A stretch of DNA of 64,000 nt. It comes from Actinoplanes sp. TBRC 11911 (GTDB lineage: Bacteria > Actinomycetota > Actinomycetes > Mycobacteriales > Micromonosporaceae). The stretch covers positions 372,001 through 436,000 of the forward strand of contig NZ_JABBNC010000001.1 in assembly GCF_012933445.1 (NCBI RefSeq). Direction: 5' to 3'. Position 1 is the stretch's first letter. Every line of letters begins with the position of its first letter. Below the pieces are notes generated by a model. The model did no database searches, had not been told where the DNA came from, and saw only the letters and a list, made by a program, of their open reading frames with translations. A program made the translations under genes and the position numbers. Shown piece after piece: positions 7,580-16,932 of this stretch.

Positions 7580-8623
7580 ATGCCGGCCGAGCTGAGCAAT
7601 GACTTCGCGCGTTTCGACCTGGACCCGCACGCCGTACGGGAATGGGAGGACGGTGCCCGGATGAGCGACGATTCCGGGGCGTACGAGTGCTGGTATTTCG
7701 ACGCGCACCTGGCCGACGGTGCGAAGGTCGTGGTGGTGTTCATGGCACTGGCGCCGCAACTGTGGGTCAATCTGGAACTCGCCGACGGGACGCGTTCCGG
7801 TACGGCGGTCACCTTTCCGGCGGCGGCGTGGTCGGCGGCGCGCGGGCGTACGGACGTACGGCTGGGTCCTCATCGTTTTGCCGGCAAAGACCTGCGGGAG
7901 TATCGGATCCAGGCGACCGCCGGGCGGGTGAGCGTTGATTTCACGCTGACCGCGAACGTGCCCGCGTGGCGTCCGGAAACCGGGCACGTGCTCTTCGGCG
8001 AGAAACGTGACCTCGAGTTCAATTGGCTGGCCGCGGTGCCGCGCGGAACGGTGCGCGGGCACTACGTCATCGACGGCGCACGGCACGAGACCACCGGCAC
8101 CGGCTATCACGACCATCATTGGGGCAACGTCAGCCTGAAAAGGGTCGTCAACGACTGGTATCGCGCCCGGGGACAGGCCGGGCCGTACGCGGTCGTCGCC
8201 TCGGTCATCACCAGCACCGAAAAGCATGGCCGCACCGAGCTTCCGCTTCTCATGCTGGCGTTCCAGGGGCGGATCATCGGCGGCGGCACGGCGAAGATGA
8301 CCTTCGAGCGCCGCTATGTGTTCACCGACTCGAAGACCGGCAAGCCGGTGGCCAACATCCTCCGATACACCTTTGTAGACGGAGAAACCCGTTATGTCGT
8401 GATGTTCGAACGAGAGCGCGACCTGACCCGCACCTGGCTGGCCAAGGAGCTGCCCTGGCCGAGACGCGCCGCGTCCCGCCTGACCGGCTTCGACGGCGCC
8501 TACCTCCGCTTCGCCGGCGTCCTGACGGTCGAGCACTACGAGTCCGGCCGCCTGATCGACAAGTACACCGGCGACGCGGGATGGGATCTGACGTATCTCG
8601 GCCACGCTCCGCAGGGCTTCTGA
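7580..8623 (+). CDS. CrtC/AttH-like lipocalin-fold protein
   Basis: A 347-residue protein of the hydroxyneurosporene synthase (carotenoid 1,2-hydratase)/AttH type. Signs are YECWYFDAHLADGAKVVVVF near the N-terminus, the central GTGYHDHHWGN signature and a second beta-rich half ending in GRLIDKYTGDAGW. The ATG at 7580 is preferred because GGAAAGGGGAC precedes it, although the frame is open far upstream. There is no signal peptide. CrtC acts on carotenoid double bonds, but no carotenoid genes are nearby, so the chemistry here is uncertain. It is divergent from an esterase gene. Confidence 0.8.
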   Translation: MPAELSNDFARFDLDPHAVREWEDGARMSDDSGAYECWYFDAHLADGAKVVVVFMALAPQLWVNLELADGTRSGTAVTFPAAAWSAARGRTDVRLGPHRFAGKDLREYRIQATAGRVSVDFTLTANVPAWRPETGHVLFGEKRDLEFNWLAAVPRGTVRGHYVIDGARHETTGTGYHDHHWGNVSLKRVVNDWYRARGQAGPYAVVASVITSTEKHGRTELPLLMLAFQGRIIGGGTAKMTFERRYVFTDSKTGKPVANILRYTFVDGETRYVVMFERERDLTRTWLAKELPWPRRAASRLTGFDGAYLRFAGVLTVEHYESGRLIDKYTGDAGWDLTYLGHAPQGF

Positions 8624-8711
8624 CAGGAACGGTGCTGATCCGCGGCCGGTCACTGACGGTGATCCCGGACGCAGCCATGAATCGCGGGCACTCCCCCGCG
8701 TACTAGCTGTC

Positions 8712-9752
8712 ATGAAATATCGCTTGCTCGGGCGCACCGGTGTCTGGGTCTCGGAGCTGTCCCTCGGAACCATGACCTTCGGCGGGCGGGGACACCCCGT
8801 CTACGGGGCGATGGGCGCGCTCGGCCCCGACGAGGCGGACCGGTTTGTCGGGGCCGCGCTCGACGCCGGTGTCAACCTTATCGACACGGCCGACGCGTAC
8901 GCGAACGGCGAGAGCGAGGAACTGCTCGGCCGGGTGATCCGGCAGCGCCGCGCGGACGTCCTGATCGCCAGCAAGGTGATCGCGCCGCTCGGGCCCGGAG
9001 TCAACGACCACGGACTGACCCGGCTGCACATCATGCGCGCACTCGAGGAAAGCCTGCGCCGGCTGCGCACCGACTACCTCGACGTGTACTACGTCCACAA
9101 CTGGGACCCGCTGACGCCGCTGGAGGAAACCCTGGGCGTCCTGGACGACGTCGTACGCCAGGGCAAGGTCCGCTACCTCGGCGCCGCCAACCTCGCCGCC
9201 TGGCAGATCAGCAAGGGGCTGGGCCTGTCGGCGCTGCACGACCGGGCCAGGTTCGTGGTCGGCCAGACGGCCTATTCGCTGGTCACCCGCGACGCCGAGC
9301 ACGAGCTCATCCCGATGGGCGTGGACGCCGGCCTCGGGCTGACCGTCACCAAACCGCTCGCCGACGGCCTGCTCACCGGCAAGTTCAGCAACGGCCCGGT
9401 GCCCGACTCCCGCCGCGGCCGGATCGGCTCGACACTCCAGCTCCGCGTCGACGAGCAGAAGGCCGTCCGGGTGGTCGACGTGCTGCGGACCGTCGCCGAG
9501 CGGCACGCCACCACCTCGGCCCGGGTCGCGATCGCCTGGCTGCTCGCCCAGCCCGCCGTCACCAGCGTCACCCTCGGCGCCCGCACCCCGGATCAGCTCA
9601 CCGAGAACCTCACCGCCGGCCAGCTCACCCTCACCGCCCAGGACCTGGCCGAACTGGACGAGGCCAGCCGGCCCGCACCGCCGTACACCAGCTACATGCA
9701 GTCGAATTTCGCCCCGATCCGGACGCCGGCCGCCCATCAGCTCGACTCGTGA
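8712..9752 (+). CDS. Aldo/keto reductase
   Basis: NADPH-dependent carbonyl reductase of 346 residues with a TIM-barrel fold. The catalytic tetrad is complete: Asp58 and Tyr63 in NLIDTADAYANGESEE, Lys88 in IASKVI and His129 in YYVHNWDP. The start MKYRLLGRTGVWVSELSLGT is typical of the AKR group related to potassium-channel beta subunits and YajO. It converges on the glycosyltransferase gene with a gap of 10 bases. The substrate is unknown. Confidence 0.93.
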   Translation: MKYRLLGRTGVWVSELSLGTMTFGGRGHPVYGAMGALGPDEADRFVGAALDAGVNLIDTADAYANGESEELLGRVIRQRRADVLIASKVIAPLGPGVNDHGLTRLHIMRALEESLRRLRTDYLDVYYVHNWDPLTPLEETLGVLDDVVRQGKVRYLGAANLAAWQISKGLGLSALHDRARFVVGQTAYSLVTRDAEHELIPMGVDAGLGLTVTKPLADGLLTGKFSNGPVPDSRRGRIGSTLQLRVDEQKAVRVVDVLRTVAERHATTSARVAIAWLLAQPAVTSVTLGARTPDQLTENLTAGQLTLTAQDLAELDEASRPAPPYTSYMQSNFAPIRTPAAHQLDS

Positions 9753-9762
9753 CATGAGCCGC

Positions 9763-10986
9763 TCAGCGCAGTAGTCCTTCGATCAGGTCGGCGCCGCGCG
9801 GGGCGCCGCCGCTCCGGGCGAACCCGGCGGCGACCCGGCGCGCGCCCTCGGTCATCGCCATCGTCCGCCGGACCTTCTCCCGGAGCCGGTGCGGGGTGAG
9901 ATCGCCGGGCCGCAGCCGGGTGCCGCAGCCCGCCACCTCGACGCGCCGGGCCACCTCGAACTGGTCGCGGCCCTGCGGCGCCACGCACACCGGGACGCCG
10001 CGCAGGAGAGCCTTCTGGGTGGTGCCCATGCCGCCGTGGGTGATGGCGCACGCCGCGCGGTCCAGCACCATGCCGTGCGGCGCGAACTCGAGGACGGTGG
10101 CGTTCGCCGGCACGGTGATTCCGGCGGGCACACCGCCCGGAAACGTGGCCACGACGTGGACCGGCTCGCCTGCCAGCGCGGTGAGTGCGGCGAGCGCCAC
10201 GTCGGTGTCGCCCTGGAACTCCGAGGACGTCGACACCAGCACGATCGGCCGGTCGACGGCGGCCAGCCAGCCGGGCACCCGCTCGGGCGCCGGGTCGAAC
10301 GACAGCGGGCCGATGAGCTGGATCGAGTCGTCCCAGTCCGGATGCGCGTACTCGAACGGTTCGGCGGTGGTGACGAGCTTCAGCGGTGGCCGCAGCACGT
10401 AGTCGTCGGCCGAGCTCAGCGGCGGTACGCCGACCCGCGCGCGCACCCGGTTCAGCGGAGTGAGCATCGCGTCGTTGAAGACCCGGCTCAGCTTCGGCCG
10501 CATCCGCGCGTCCCGGATCCGGCCCAGCAGTCCCGGCAACGGTTTGAGTCCCGGCCCGTACGGCGGTGCCGCCGTCGACCGCAGGTACGGCAGATAGGCC
10601 CAGAACGACAGCCACGGCAACCCACTGGCCTCCGCCGCCGCCGCCGCGCCCCAGCAGTTCGCGTCGATGATGAGCACGTCCGCGGCGACCTCGTCGATCG
10701 CCGTGCGCAGATCGTCCACCTCGATCTCGGCCCGCCGCCCGAAGGTGGCGAACGCCCGCCGCAGAGCGTCTTCGGGCCCGGTCGCGTCGGCGTCGTCCAA
10801 CGGCATCGCCTCGATGCGCGGATCGACAGCCTCGACCGCAAACCCCCATTCCCGGCCCAGCCGTACGCCCGTGCGAAGCGTCCGCAGCGCGATCCGGTGC
10901 CCGCGCTCGCGCAGTTCGGTCAGTAGCACGCTGGTGGGAAACAGGTGACCCATAGCGGGGGTCTGGTATGCCAGCACCGTTGCCAT
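9763..10986 (-). CDS. GT1-family glycosyltransferase (macrolide-glycosyltransferase type)
   Basis: A 407-residue UDP- or dNDP-sugar-dependent glycosyltransferase of the GT-B fold. The N-terminal acceptor domain begins ATVLAYQTPAMGHLFPT. The donor domain carries HGGMGTTQKALLRGVPVCV and PQGRDQFEVARRVE near residues 315-345, the MGT/UGT signature region. The ATG at 10986 lies two bases after the stop of the oxidoreductase gene, so the two are translationally coupled. Acceptors are usually lipophilic natural products. With the adjacent MFS exporter this may modify and export, or detoxify, a small molecule (inference). Confidence 0.9.
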   Translation of the reverse strand: MATVLAYQTPAMGHLFPTSVLLTELRERGHRIALRTLRTGVRLGREWGFAVEAVDPRIEAMPLDDADATGPEDALRRAFATFGRRAEIEVDDLRTAIDEVAADVLIIDANCWGAAAAAEASGLPWLSFWAYLPYLRSTAAPPYGPGLKPLPGLLGRIRDARMRPKLSRVFNDAMLTPLNRVRARVGVPPLSSADDYVLRPPLKLVTTAEPFEYAHPDWDDSIQLIGPLSFDPAPERVPGWLAAVDRPIVLVSTSSEFQGDTDVALAALTALAGEPVHVVATFPGGVPAGITVPANATVLEFAPHGMVLDRAACAITHGGMGTTQKALLRGVPVCVAPQGRDQFEVARRVEVAGCGTRLRPGDLTPHRLREKVRRTMAMTEGARRVAAGFARSGGAPRGADLIEGLLR

Positions 10987-10988
10987 GC

Positions 10989-11909
10989 TCAGTCCTTCGT
11001 GACCCGGATGATCGTCCGCCCGGTGATGCGGGGGTGACGCGCGAAACCGGCGTCGGCCTCGGCGAGCGGGAGCACGCGGCCGACGAGAGGCCGCAGCCGC
11101 CCGGTGCGCATGCGCTCGGCCAGGTCGGCGAGGCGGGCCCGGTCGGGCTCGACGACGAAGAAGATGGCCCGCCCGTCGCGGGGCTGGACCGCCGGCGGCC
11201 CGGCGACGGTGACGACCGTGCCGCCCGGGCGGACCAGTTCGGTCGATTTCGCCAGGATGTCGCCGCCGATGACGTCGAGGACCAGGTCGACCTCGCCGAT
11301 GCCGTCCAGGTCGTCGGCGGCCAGATCCACGAAGGCGTGCACGCCGAGGCCGCGGGCGGTGTCCCGGTCGGCGGCCCGGCCGGTGCCGATCACGTACGCC
11401 CCGGCCTGGCGCGCGAGCTGCACGGCGATCGAGCCGACCCCGCCGGCGGCGCCGTGGATCAGCACGCTCTGCCCGGCCGTGAGCCGGCCGTGTTCGAAAA
11501 GGCCCTGCCACGCGGTCAGCCCGGAGACGGGCAGGGCCGCGGCGAACGTGTGGCCGACGTCGGCGGGCAGCGGTGCGAGGTTGCGGGCCTCGACCGCCGT
11601 GTATTCGGCCAGCGACCCGTCCCGGGTCCAGTCGGTCAGTCCGAACACGCGCTGGCCGACAGTGAGTCCGGTGGTTCCGTAGCCGAGCTCGATGACGACA
11701 CCGGACAACTCGTGACCGGGAATGCTGGGGGTGCGGTCGCGGCCGGCGCGGTCGGTCCAGGTGGTGGACCACTCGAGCTCACCGCGGGTGAACCCGGCGG
11801 CGTGGACCTGCACGATGACGTCGTTCAGATCGGCGCGGGGGTGCGGCATCTCGGTGCGGGTGAGTCCGACGATTCCGGCGTCCCGGTCGCGCACGGTGAT
11901 GGCATGCAA
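10989..11909 (-). CDS. Zinc-independent MDR oxidoreductase (quinone/enoyl reductase-like)
   Basis: NADP-dependent medium-chain reductase of 306 residues. The GroES-like domain shows TPSIPGHELSGVVIELG, and the nucleotide fold has SVLIHGAAGGVGSIAVQLARQ. No zinc-binding cysteines are present. It is encoded two bases upstream of the glycosyltransferase gene and 25 bases downstream of the MFS gene on the same strand, so the three probably form one operon. The substrate is unknown. Confidence 0.92.
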   Translation of the reverse strand: MHAITVRDRDAGIVGLTRTEMPHPRADLNDVIVQVHAAGFTRGELEWSTTWTDRAGRDRTPSIPGHELSGVVIELGYGTTGLTVGQRVFGLTDWTRDGSLAEYTAVEARNLAPLPADVGHTFAAALPVSGLTAWQGLFEHGRLTAGQSVLIHGAAGGVGSIAVQLARQAGAYVIGTGRAADRDTARGLGVHAFVDLAADDLDGIGEVDLVLDVIGGDILAKSTELVRPGGTVVTVAGPPAVQPRDGRAIFFVVEPDRARLADLAERMRTGRLRPLVGRVLPLAEADAGFARHPRITGRTIIRVTKD

Positions 11910-11934
11910 GGGTGGTTCCTTCCCGGCCGGCGGG

Positions 11935-13191
11935 TCAGCCGGCGGTCGGTGCGGGCGCCCCGACGCGCAGGGCGGTGCGCCGCCGGGCGTGCATGCGGGC
12001 GGCGTGAGTCGCGGCGGTCACCGCCAGCACGACGACGAACGCGATGTACACGTAGCCGGTGGTCGCCAGTCCCCAGGACGGCGCGACCACGCCGGCGCCG
12101 AGCGCGGGCAGGCTCATCGCCGCGTAGCTGATCACGTACGCCGCGGAGAACACCTCCGAGCGCGACTTCGCCGTGGTGGCCGCGCTGATGCTGCGCAGCG
12201 TCCCGTTGAACGTCAGGCCCACGGCCACTCCGGAGACCACCGTTCCGGCGATGAAGACGGCCGGGGAGGCGTACAGGAGGGAAAGGGCCAAGCCGATCGC
12301 ACCCAGGGTGAGCAGACTCGCGCCCAGCAGGATCGCGATCCGCGGCGCGTGCCGGATCGCCCAGAGACCGCCCGCGCTGTTCGCGATGAACAGCAGCGCG
12401 ATGGTGAGCCCGCCCGCGGCGCCGAACCGCACGTGCAGGACGTTGCCCACCAGCGACGGGGTGAGGGCGAGGAACAGCCCGGCGACCGACCAGCCCGCGA
12501 CGATGGCCGGGATCGAGGCGACGAACTCCGAGCGGGTCTCGCGCGGGATCCGGATCTTGGGCCGCACCGAGGCCAGGCCGCCGGCCCGCCGCGCGCTGGT
12601 CTCCGGGATGGTCAGGACCAGGGCCGCGAGGACCACGAACGCCGCGGTCAGAACGGGGAAGACGTACGCGTCGGGATGGCTGGTCACCTGCACGATGAGC
12701 CCGACCACGCCGGCGCCGAGCGCCAGGCCGAAGCTGGTGGCGACGGCGGTCATGGCCGGGCCCAGATGCGGTCGTTCCCGCGGGGCGAACTCGACCAGGC
12801 CGGCCGCGAGCGCACCGGTCGCCATCCCGGTGGCGATGCCCTGCACCACCCGCGCGATCAGCAGCGACGTCACGCCGCCGGCGGTCCAGAAGATCGTGGT
12901 GCTGCCCGCCGCCACCAGCAGCGAGACGATCAGCAGCGGGCGCCGGCCCAGGTGGTCGCTCAACGAGCCGACGGTCAGCAGGGCGCCGAGCAGGCCGGCG
13001 ACGTAGACCGCGAAGATCACCGTCAACATCGTGACCGAGAAGCCCCAGCGTTGCAGATACAGCGGGTAGATCGGCGACGGTGCGCTGGCGGCCGCCATCA
13101 TCAGCACGTTGGCGACCACGAGCAGAGCGAAGGAGGAGCCTCGGCCCAACCGGCGGCGGGTCGGCGGCGTCTCCATGGTGATCTGTGACAT
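11935..13191 (-). CDS. MFS transporter
   Basis: Major facilitator of 418 residues with about 12 hydrophobic segments. The loop 2-3 signature GSLSDHLGRRPLL is clear, and the opening LLVVANVLMMAAASAPSPIYPLYLQ is typical of small-molecule or sugar efflux subfamilies. The ATG at 13191 has AGAGG just upstream. It is the first gene of a run with the MDR oxidoreductase and the glycosyltransferase, divergent from the GlxA-type regulator. Drug or metabolite efflux is the likely role. Confidence 0.9.
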   Translation of the reverse strand: MSQITMETPPTRRRLGRGSSFALLVVANVLMMAAASAPSPIYPLYLQRWGFSVTMLTVIFAVYVAGLLGALLTVGSLSDHLGRRPLLIVSLLVAAGSTTIFWTAGGVTSLLIARVVQGIATGMATGALAAGLVEFAPRERPHLGPAMTAVATSFGLALGAGVVGLIVQVTSHPDAYVFPVLTAAFVVLAALVLTIPETSARRAGGLASVRPKIRIPRETRSEFVASIPAIVAGWSVAGLFLALTPSLVGNVLHVRFGAAGGLTIALLFIANSAGGLWAIRHAPRIAILLGASLLTLGAIGLALSLLYASPAVFIAGTVVSGVAVGLTFNGTLRSISAATTAKSRSEVFSAAYVISYAAMSLPALGAGVVAPSWGLATTGYVYIAFVVVLAVTAATHAARMHARRRTALRVGAPAPTAG

Positions 13192-13313
13192 GACCTCTGC
13201 GTCTTCCGGGATCGGGGCGATGGTTCCATGCTGGCGATCGGGAGGCCTCCGCGACCGCCTTGGTCCGGCCACGAACTCCTCGGATCCGGACTACGGTGTG
13301 CTACCAATGGGCT

Positions 13314-14297
13314 GTGGCTCAGAGTTCCGGTAAGGGGCAGGAGGAAACCCGCGTCGCGATCCTGGTGTACGACGGCGTCACGCTGCTGGACGTCGCCGGG
13401 CCCGCCGAGGTCTTCCAGGAGGCGAACCGGTTCGGCGCCCACTACAAGATCGTGCTGGTGTCGCCGACCGGTGGCGACGTCGTGTCGAACCTCGGCGTCA
13501 AGATCGCCGTCGACGGCTCGGTCACGGACACGCCGCCGGCCGACACGTTCCTGGTGGCCGGCTCGGACCTCTTCCCGCGCAACCCGGTCCCGTGGGATCT
13601 GGCGGACGCCACCCGGGTGCCGGTCGCGGCCGCCCGGCGGGTCGCGTCGATCTGCACGGGGGCCTTCGTGCTCGGCGCCGCCGGACTGCTCGACGGCAAG
13701 CGCGCGACGACCCACTGGAAGGTCACCCACGTGCTGGCGGCCCGGTGCCCGACGGTTCAGGTCGACAAGGACGCGATCTACGTGAAGGACGGCAGCACGT
13801 ACACCTCGGCCGGGGTCACCGCCGGCATCGACCTGGCGCTGGCGCTGGTCGAGGAGGACCTGGGTGCCGACGTGGCCCGCGACGTGGCCCGGCACCTGGT
13901 CGTGTACATGCAGCGTGCGGGTGGTCAGTCCCAGTTCTCGGCGCCGCTGCAGGGCCCGCCGCCCCGCTCGCCGGCGTTGCGGACGATCACCGACCTGGTG
14001 ACCGCGAACCCCGGCGGCAACTACTCGCTCGGCGAGCTGGCGAAGCACCTGAACGTCAGCACCCGGCACCTCACCCGGATCTTCCATGACGAGCTGTCCA
14101 CCGCACCCGCCCGGTATGTGGAGAGCATCCGGTTCGAGATGGCTCGCGCGCTGCTCGACCAGGGCCACACCGCCACGCAGGCGGCGGTCCGGGCCGGATT
14201 CCCCAACTACGAGAGTATGCGGCGGGTGTTCGCGAAGAAGCTGTCGATGAGCCCGTCGGCCTACCAGCGCCGCTTCGGTACGACCCGCCGCGCCTAG
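13314..14297 (+). CDS. GlxA-family transcriptional regulator (DJ-1/PfpI + AraC HTH)
   Basis: Regulator of about 327 residues. The N-terminal DJ-1/PfpI-like domain (VAILVYDGVTLLDVAGPAEV; the elbow SICTGAFVLGAAGLLDG) probably binds a ligand rather than catalysing. The C-terminal AraC domain contains YSLGELAKHLNVSTRHLTRI and ATQAAVRAGFPNYESMRRVF. The start is uncertain: GTG at 13314 is chosen and an in-frame GTG at 13296 is also possible. It is divergent from the MFS-oxidoreductase-glycosyltransferase genes, which are its likely targets. Confidence 0.9.
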   Translation: MAQSSGKGQEETRVAILVYDGVTLLDVAGPAEVFQEANRFGAHYKIVLVSPTGGDVVSNLGVKIAVDGSVTDTPPADTFLVAGSDLFPRNPVPWDLADATRVPVAAARRVASICTGAFVLGAAGLLDGKRATTHWKVTHVLAARCPTVQVDKDAIYVKDGSTYTSAGVTAGIDLALALVEEDLGADVARDVARHLVVYMQRAGGQSQFSAPLQGPPPRSPALRTITDLVTANPGGNYSLGELAKHLNVSTRHLTRIFHDELSTAPARYVESIRFEMARALLDQGHTATQAAVRAGFPNYESMRRVFAKKLSMSPSAYQRRFGTTRRA

Positions 14298-14316
14298 CTA
14301 TTCCGCGAAGTAACCC

Positions 14317-14335
14317 AGTTCACGAATGGTGAACT
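14317..14335. terminator. Small inverted repeat after the GlxA-type regulator
   Basis: AGTTCAC and GTGAACT (7-base arms, 5-base loop) lie 20 bases after the regulator's stop and before the permease gene. No T-run follows, so it may be an operator for the permease instead of a terminator. Confidence 0.3.
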
Positions 14336-14406
14336 TGCTACCCGTGCGTGCGTTTGCCTGATACGGCACCAGTAGCGAACCCCCCGCGCGAATGGAAGTG
14401 CGAATC

Positions 14407-15939
14407 GTGGACAGCATGGCCCTTCGTTCCCTGCCCGGGGACGGTGACGGCGCCCCCGAATCCGCGGATCGGGAAATTCCGAACGGGGATCCGCGACTGG
14501 CCCACGGGGTGCTTTCCACGCTCGATGTCATCGCCGTCTCGGTGACCCTCATCGCACCCGGCATGACGATGCTGCTGAACCTTCCCGGGATCGCGGCGGT
14601 GGCCGGCGGTTCCACTCCGCTGGCCTTTCTCATCGGCGGTGCCGCCTGTCTGGCGCTCGCTTTCGTCGTCGTCGGATTCACCCGGCGCATGGCGACGGCC
14701 GGTTACGCCTATACCTACGTGAGCCGCACGCTGGGCAAGTCGGCGGGCTTCGTGGCGGGCTGGCTCTACGGATTCTGCATGCTCTGCGCGATACCGATGG
14801 CGATGGCGGCCGCGGCCTTCCTGCTCACCGATCTGCTGCATCTTTCGACGCATTGGTGGTTCCCGCTCTTCGTGGCCGGAATGGCGTTATTGGTGGCACT
14901 GTCGGTCGCCCGCATCCGGATAGCGACCCGCCTTCTGCTGGTCGTCGGGACCGCCGTCGTGATCATCATTCTCATCGTGAATATCGCGGTGACGGCAAAA
15001 GGCGGCGCACACGGGAACACGCTGCAGCCGTTCACGTTCGCGCACACCAACCGCGGCGGGTTCTCCGGCGTCTTCTACGGGATCATCCTGGCCGTCTCGT
15101 CGTTCCTCGGATTCGAGACCGCCGCCGATTTCGGCGAGGAGACGTCGATGCCGCGCCGCTCGGTCCCCACCGCGGTGATCGTGTCCGTGCTGTTCGCGAT
15201 CGTCCTGTACCTGTGGACCGCGTACACGCTCACGATCGGCTTCGGGGTGTCGGCGGGCACCGTCTTCGGCGCCGACCCGTTCGCGTTGAAGACGATCGCG
15301 GACGAATATCTGGGCCACGGCTTCGGCACGCTCGTCGAGGTCGGCGGCGTGCTGTCGGCGTTCTTCCTCTGCGTGGGATGCATGACCGCGGGCACCCGGA
15401 CGCTGCACGCCATGAGCCGCGAGGGGGCGCTGCCCGCCTGGCTGGGGCGGATCAACTCGCGGTCCAGGACGCCGGCCAACGCGTCGGTGTCGCTGGCCGC
15501 GGTGGCCACCGTTCTCGCCGCCGCCGTCGGGTTCGGCCTCGGGTCGGACAACCTCGGCGGGCAGCCCACCACCGTCTACTACTTCTTCGCGACGCTCGGC
15601 ACGCTCTGCATCGTGATGGTCTTCATCGGCCTCTGCGTGGGCAGCGTGATCTTCTTCCGCCGGACCCGCCCGCGCTACAACCTGTTCCTGCACGCGGTCA
15701 TCCCGGTGATCGGTGTCGCCATCTTCTGTGCCGCCCTCTACGGATCGGTCTATCCGTCGCCGGTCTATCCGATCAACCTGACGCCCTACCTCGCGCACAT
15801 CTGGCTGATGATCGGCATCATCGTGGTGGCCGTGCTGCGGAACCGGCGGCCCGGCACGGTGCGGCGGATCGGGTCCATCGTCGGCGAGGAAGGCCCCGAT
15901 CTGCCGCGTGAGCGGGTGCCGTGGTGGCTGACCCGCTGA
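14407..15939 (+). CDS. APC-family amino acid/polyamine permease
   Basis: Integral membrane transporter of about 510 residues with about 12 hydrophobic segments. The first reads LDVIAVSVTLIAPGMTMLLNLPG, followed by the APC-type GYAYTYVSRTLGKSAGFVAGWLYG and, in the middle, FLGFETAADFGEETSMPRRSVPTAV. It would import amino acids or amines using the ion gradient. The start is uncertain: GTG at 14407 has GGAAG upstream, and ATG at 14416 or 14392 are alternatives. Its stop abuts the stop of the convergent methyltransferase gene. The substrate cannot be assigned. Confidence 0.9.
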   Translation: MDSMALRSLPGDGDGAPESADREIPNGDPRLAHGVLSTLDVIAVSVTLIAPGMTMLLNLPGIAAVAGGSTPLAFLIGGAACLALAFVVVGFTRRMATAGYAYTYVSRTLGKSAGFVAGWLYGFCMLCAIPMAMAAAAFLLTDLLHLSTHWWFPLFVAGMALLVALSVARIRIATRLLLVVGTAVVIIILIVNIAVTAKGGAHGNTLQPFTFAHTNRGGFSGVFYGIILAVSSFLGFETAADFGEETSMPRRSVPTAVIVSVLFAIVLYLWTAYTLTIGFGVSAGTVFGADPFALKTIADEYLGHGFGTLVEVGGVLSAFFLCVGCMTAGTRTLHAMSREGALPAWLGRINSRSRTPANASVSLAAVATVLAAAVGFGLGSDNLGGQPTTVYYFFATLGTLCIVMVFIGLCVGSVIFFRRTRPRYNLFLHAVIPVIGVAIFCAALYGSVYPSPVYPINLTPYLAHIWLMIGIIVVAVLRNRRPGTVRRIGSIVGEEGPDLPRERVPWWLTR

Positions 15940-16749
15940 TCAGGGCTTCTTACCGACGGCTCCGATGATCGCGACGTCCTTGCGGTCCGGCAGCGGCCCG
16001 TCGGTGTCGGGCCGCCACTCGGTCACCGGCACCAGGCCCGGTTCCTCCAGCTCGAGCCCGTCGAACACCGCACCGAACTCGTCCGAGCCGCGCAGCCACG
16101 CATCCGAGCGCCCGGCCGCGCGTAGCTCCTCGTGGGCCTTACGGTACTCCGGCGGCGAGAACTCCAGCGTGCCGTGGGTCGCCGAAAGATAGCTCCCGGA
16201 CGGCATCGCGTCGAGCAGCTCACGGACGAGTGGCCGGGCGGCACCCGTACCGGGAATGAAATGCAGGACGGCCACCAGCAGCACGGCGATCGGCCGGCCG
16301 AAATCGAGCGTCTCGGCCGCCTCCCGCAGAATGTCGCCGGGGTTACGGAGATCGGCTTCTAAATAGGCCGTACGCCCTTGCGGCGTGCTGTCGAGCAACG
16401 CCCGCGCGTGCGTCATCACCAGCGGGTCGTTGTCGACATACACCACCCGGGACTCGGGCGCGACGCGTTGCGCCACCTCGTGCGTGTTGTCGGCGGTGGG
16501 TAAGCCGGTGCCGATGTCGAGGAACTGCCGGATCCCCCGCTCGGCGGCCAGGAACCGCACGGTGCGCTGCAGGAACGCGCGGTTGGCGCGGACCCCGATG
16601 CGGACGCCGGGAAAGCGCCGCGCGAACTCGTCGCCCGATTCGCGGTCGGCGGCGAAGTTGTCCTTGCCGCCCAGCCAGTAGTTGTACCGCCGGGCCGGAT
16701 GCGGCACCGACGTGTCGATCCCCCGCTTCGCATCATCCATATCGGACAC
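15940..16749 (-). CDS. DUF574-type SAM-dependent methyltransferase
   Basis: A 269-residue protein of the PF04672 family that is greatly expanded in actinomycetes. The signature VPHPARRYNYWLGGKDNFAADR (about 15-36) is followed by the SAM-binding FLDIGTGLPTADNTHEVAQ and VVYVDNDPLVMTHARALL. Substrates of this family are largely unknown. It converges end to end with the permease gene and is divergent from the S53 peptidase gene across about 180 bases. Confidence 0.93.
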   Translation of the reverse strand: MSDMDDAKRGIDTSVPHPARRYNYWLGGKDNFAADRESGDEFARRFPGVRIGVRANRAFLQRTVRFLAAERGIRQFLDIGTGLPTADNTHEVAQRVAPESRVVYVDNDPLVMTHARALLDSTPQGRTAYLEADLRNPGDILREAAETLDFGRPIAVLLVAVLHFIPGTGAARPLVRELLDAMPSGSYLSATHGTLEFSPPEYRKAHEELRAAGRSDAWLRGSDEFGAVFDGLELEEPGLVPVTEWRPDTDGPLPDRKDVAIIGAVGKKP

Positions 16750-16932
16750 GCTACCGCTTTCGGAGATGGTTTTCTAAATATCGATGTAATGAACACCACC
16801 CCCTAATAGGCGAATATGTCAATGGCTGCGGTATGGATGAGATCAATATTTCAAGATCTTGACCACGGTGTGTCGGCGCGAGTTCTCTGACCGTGCCCCC
16901 GTTTATCCCTCGTACCATTTTGGAGATGCCGC

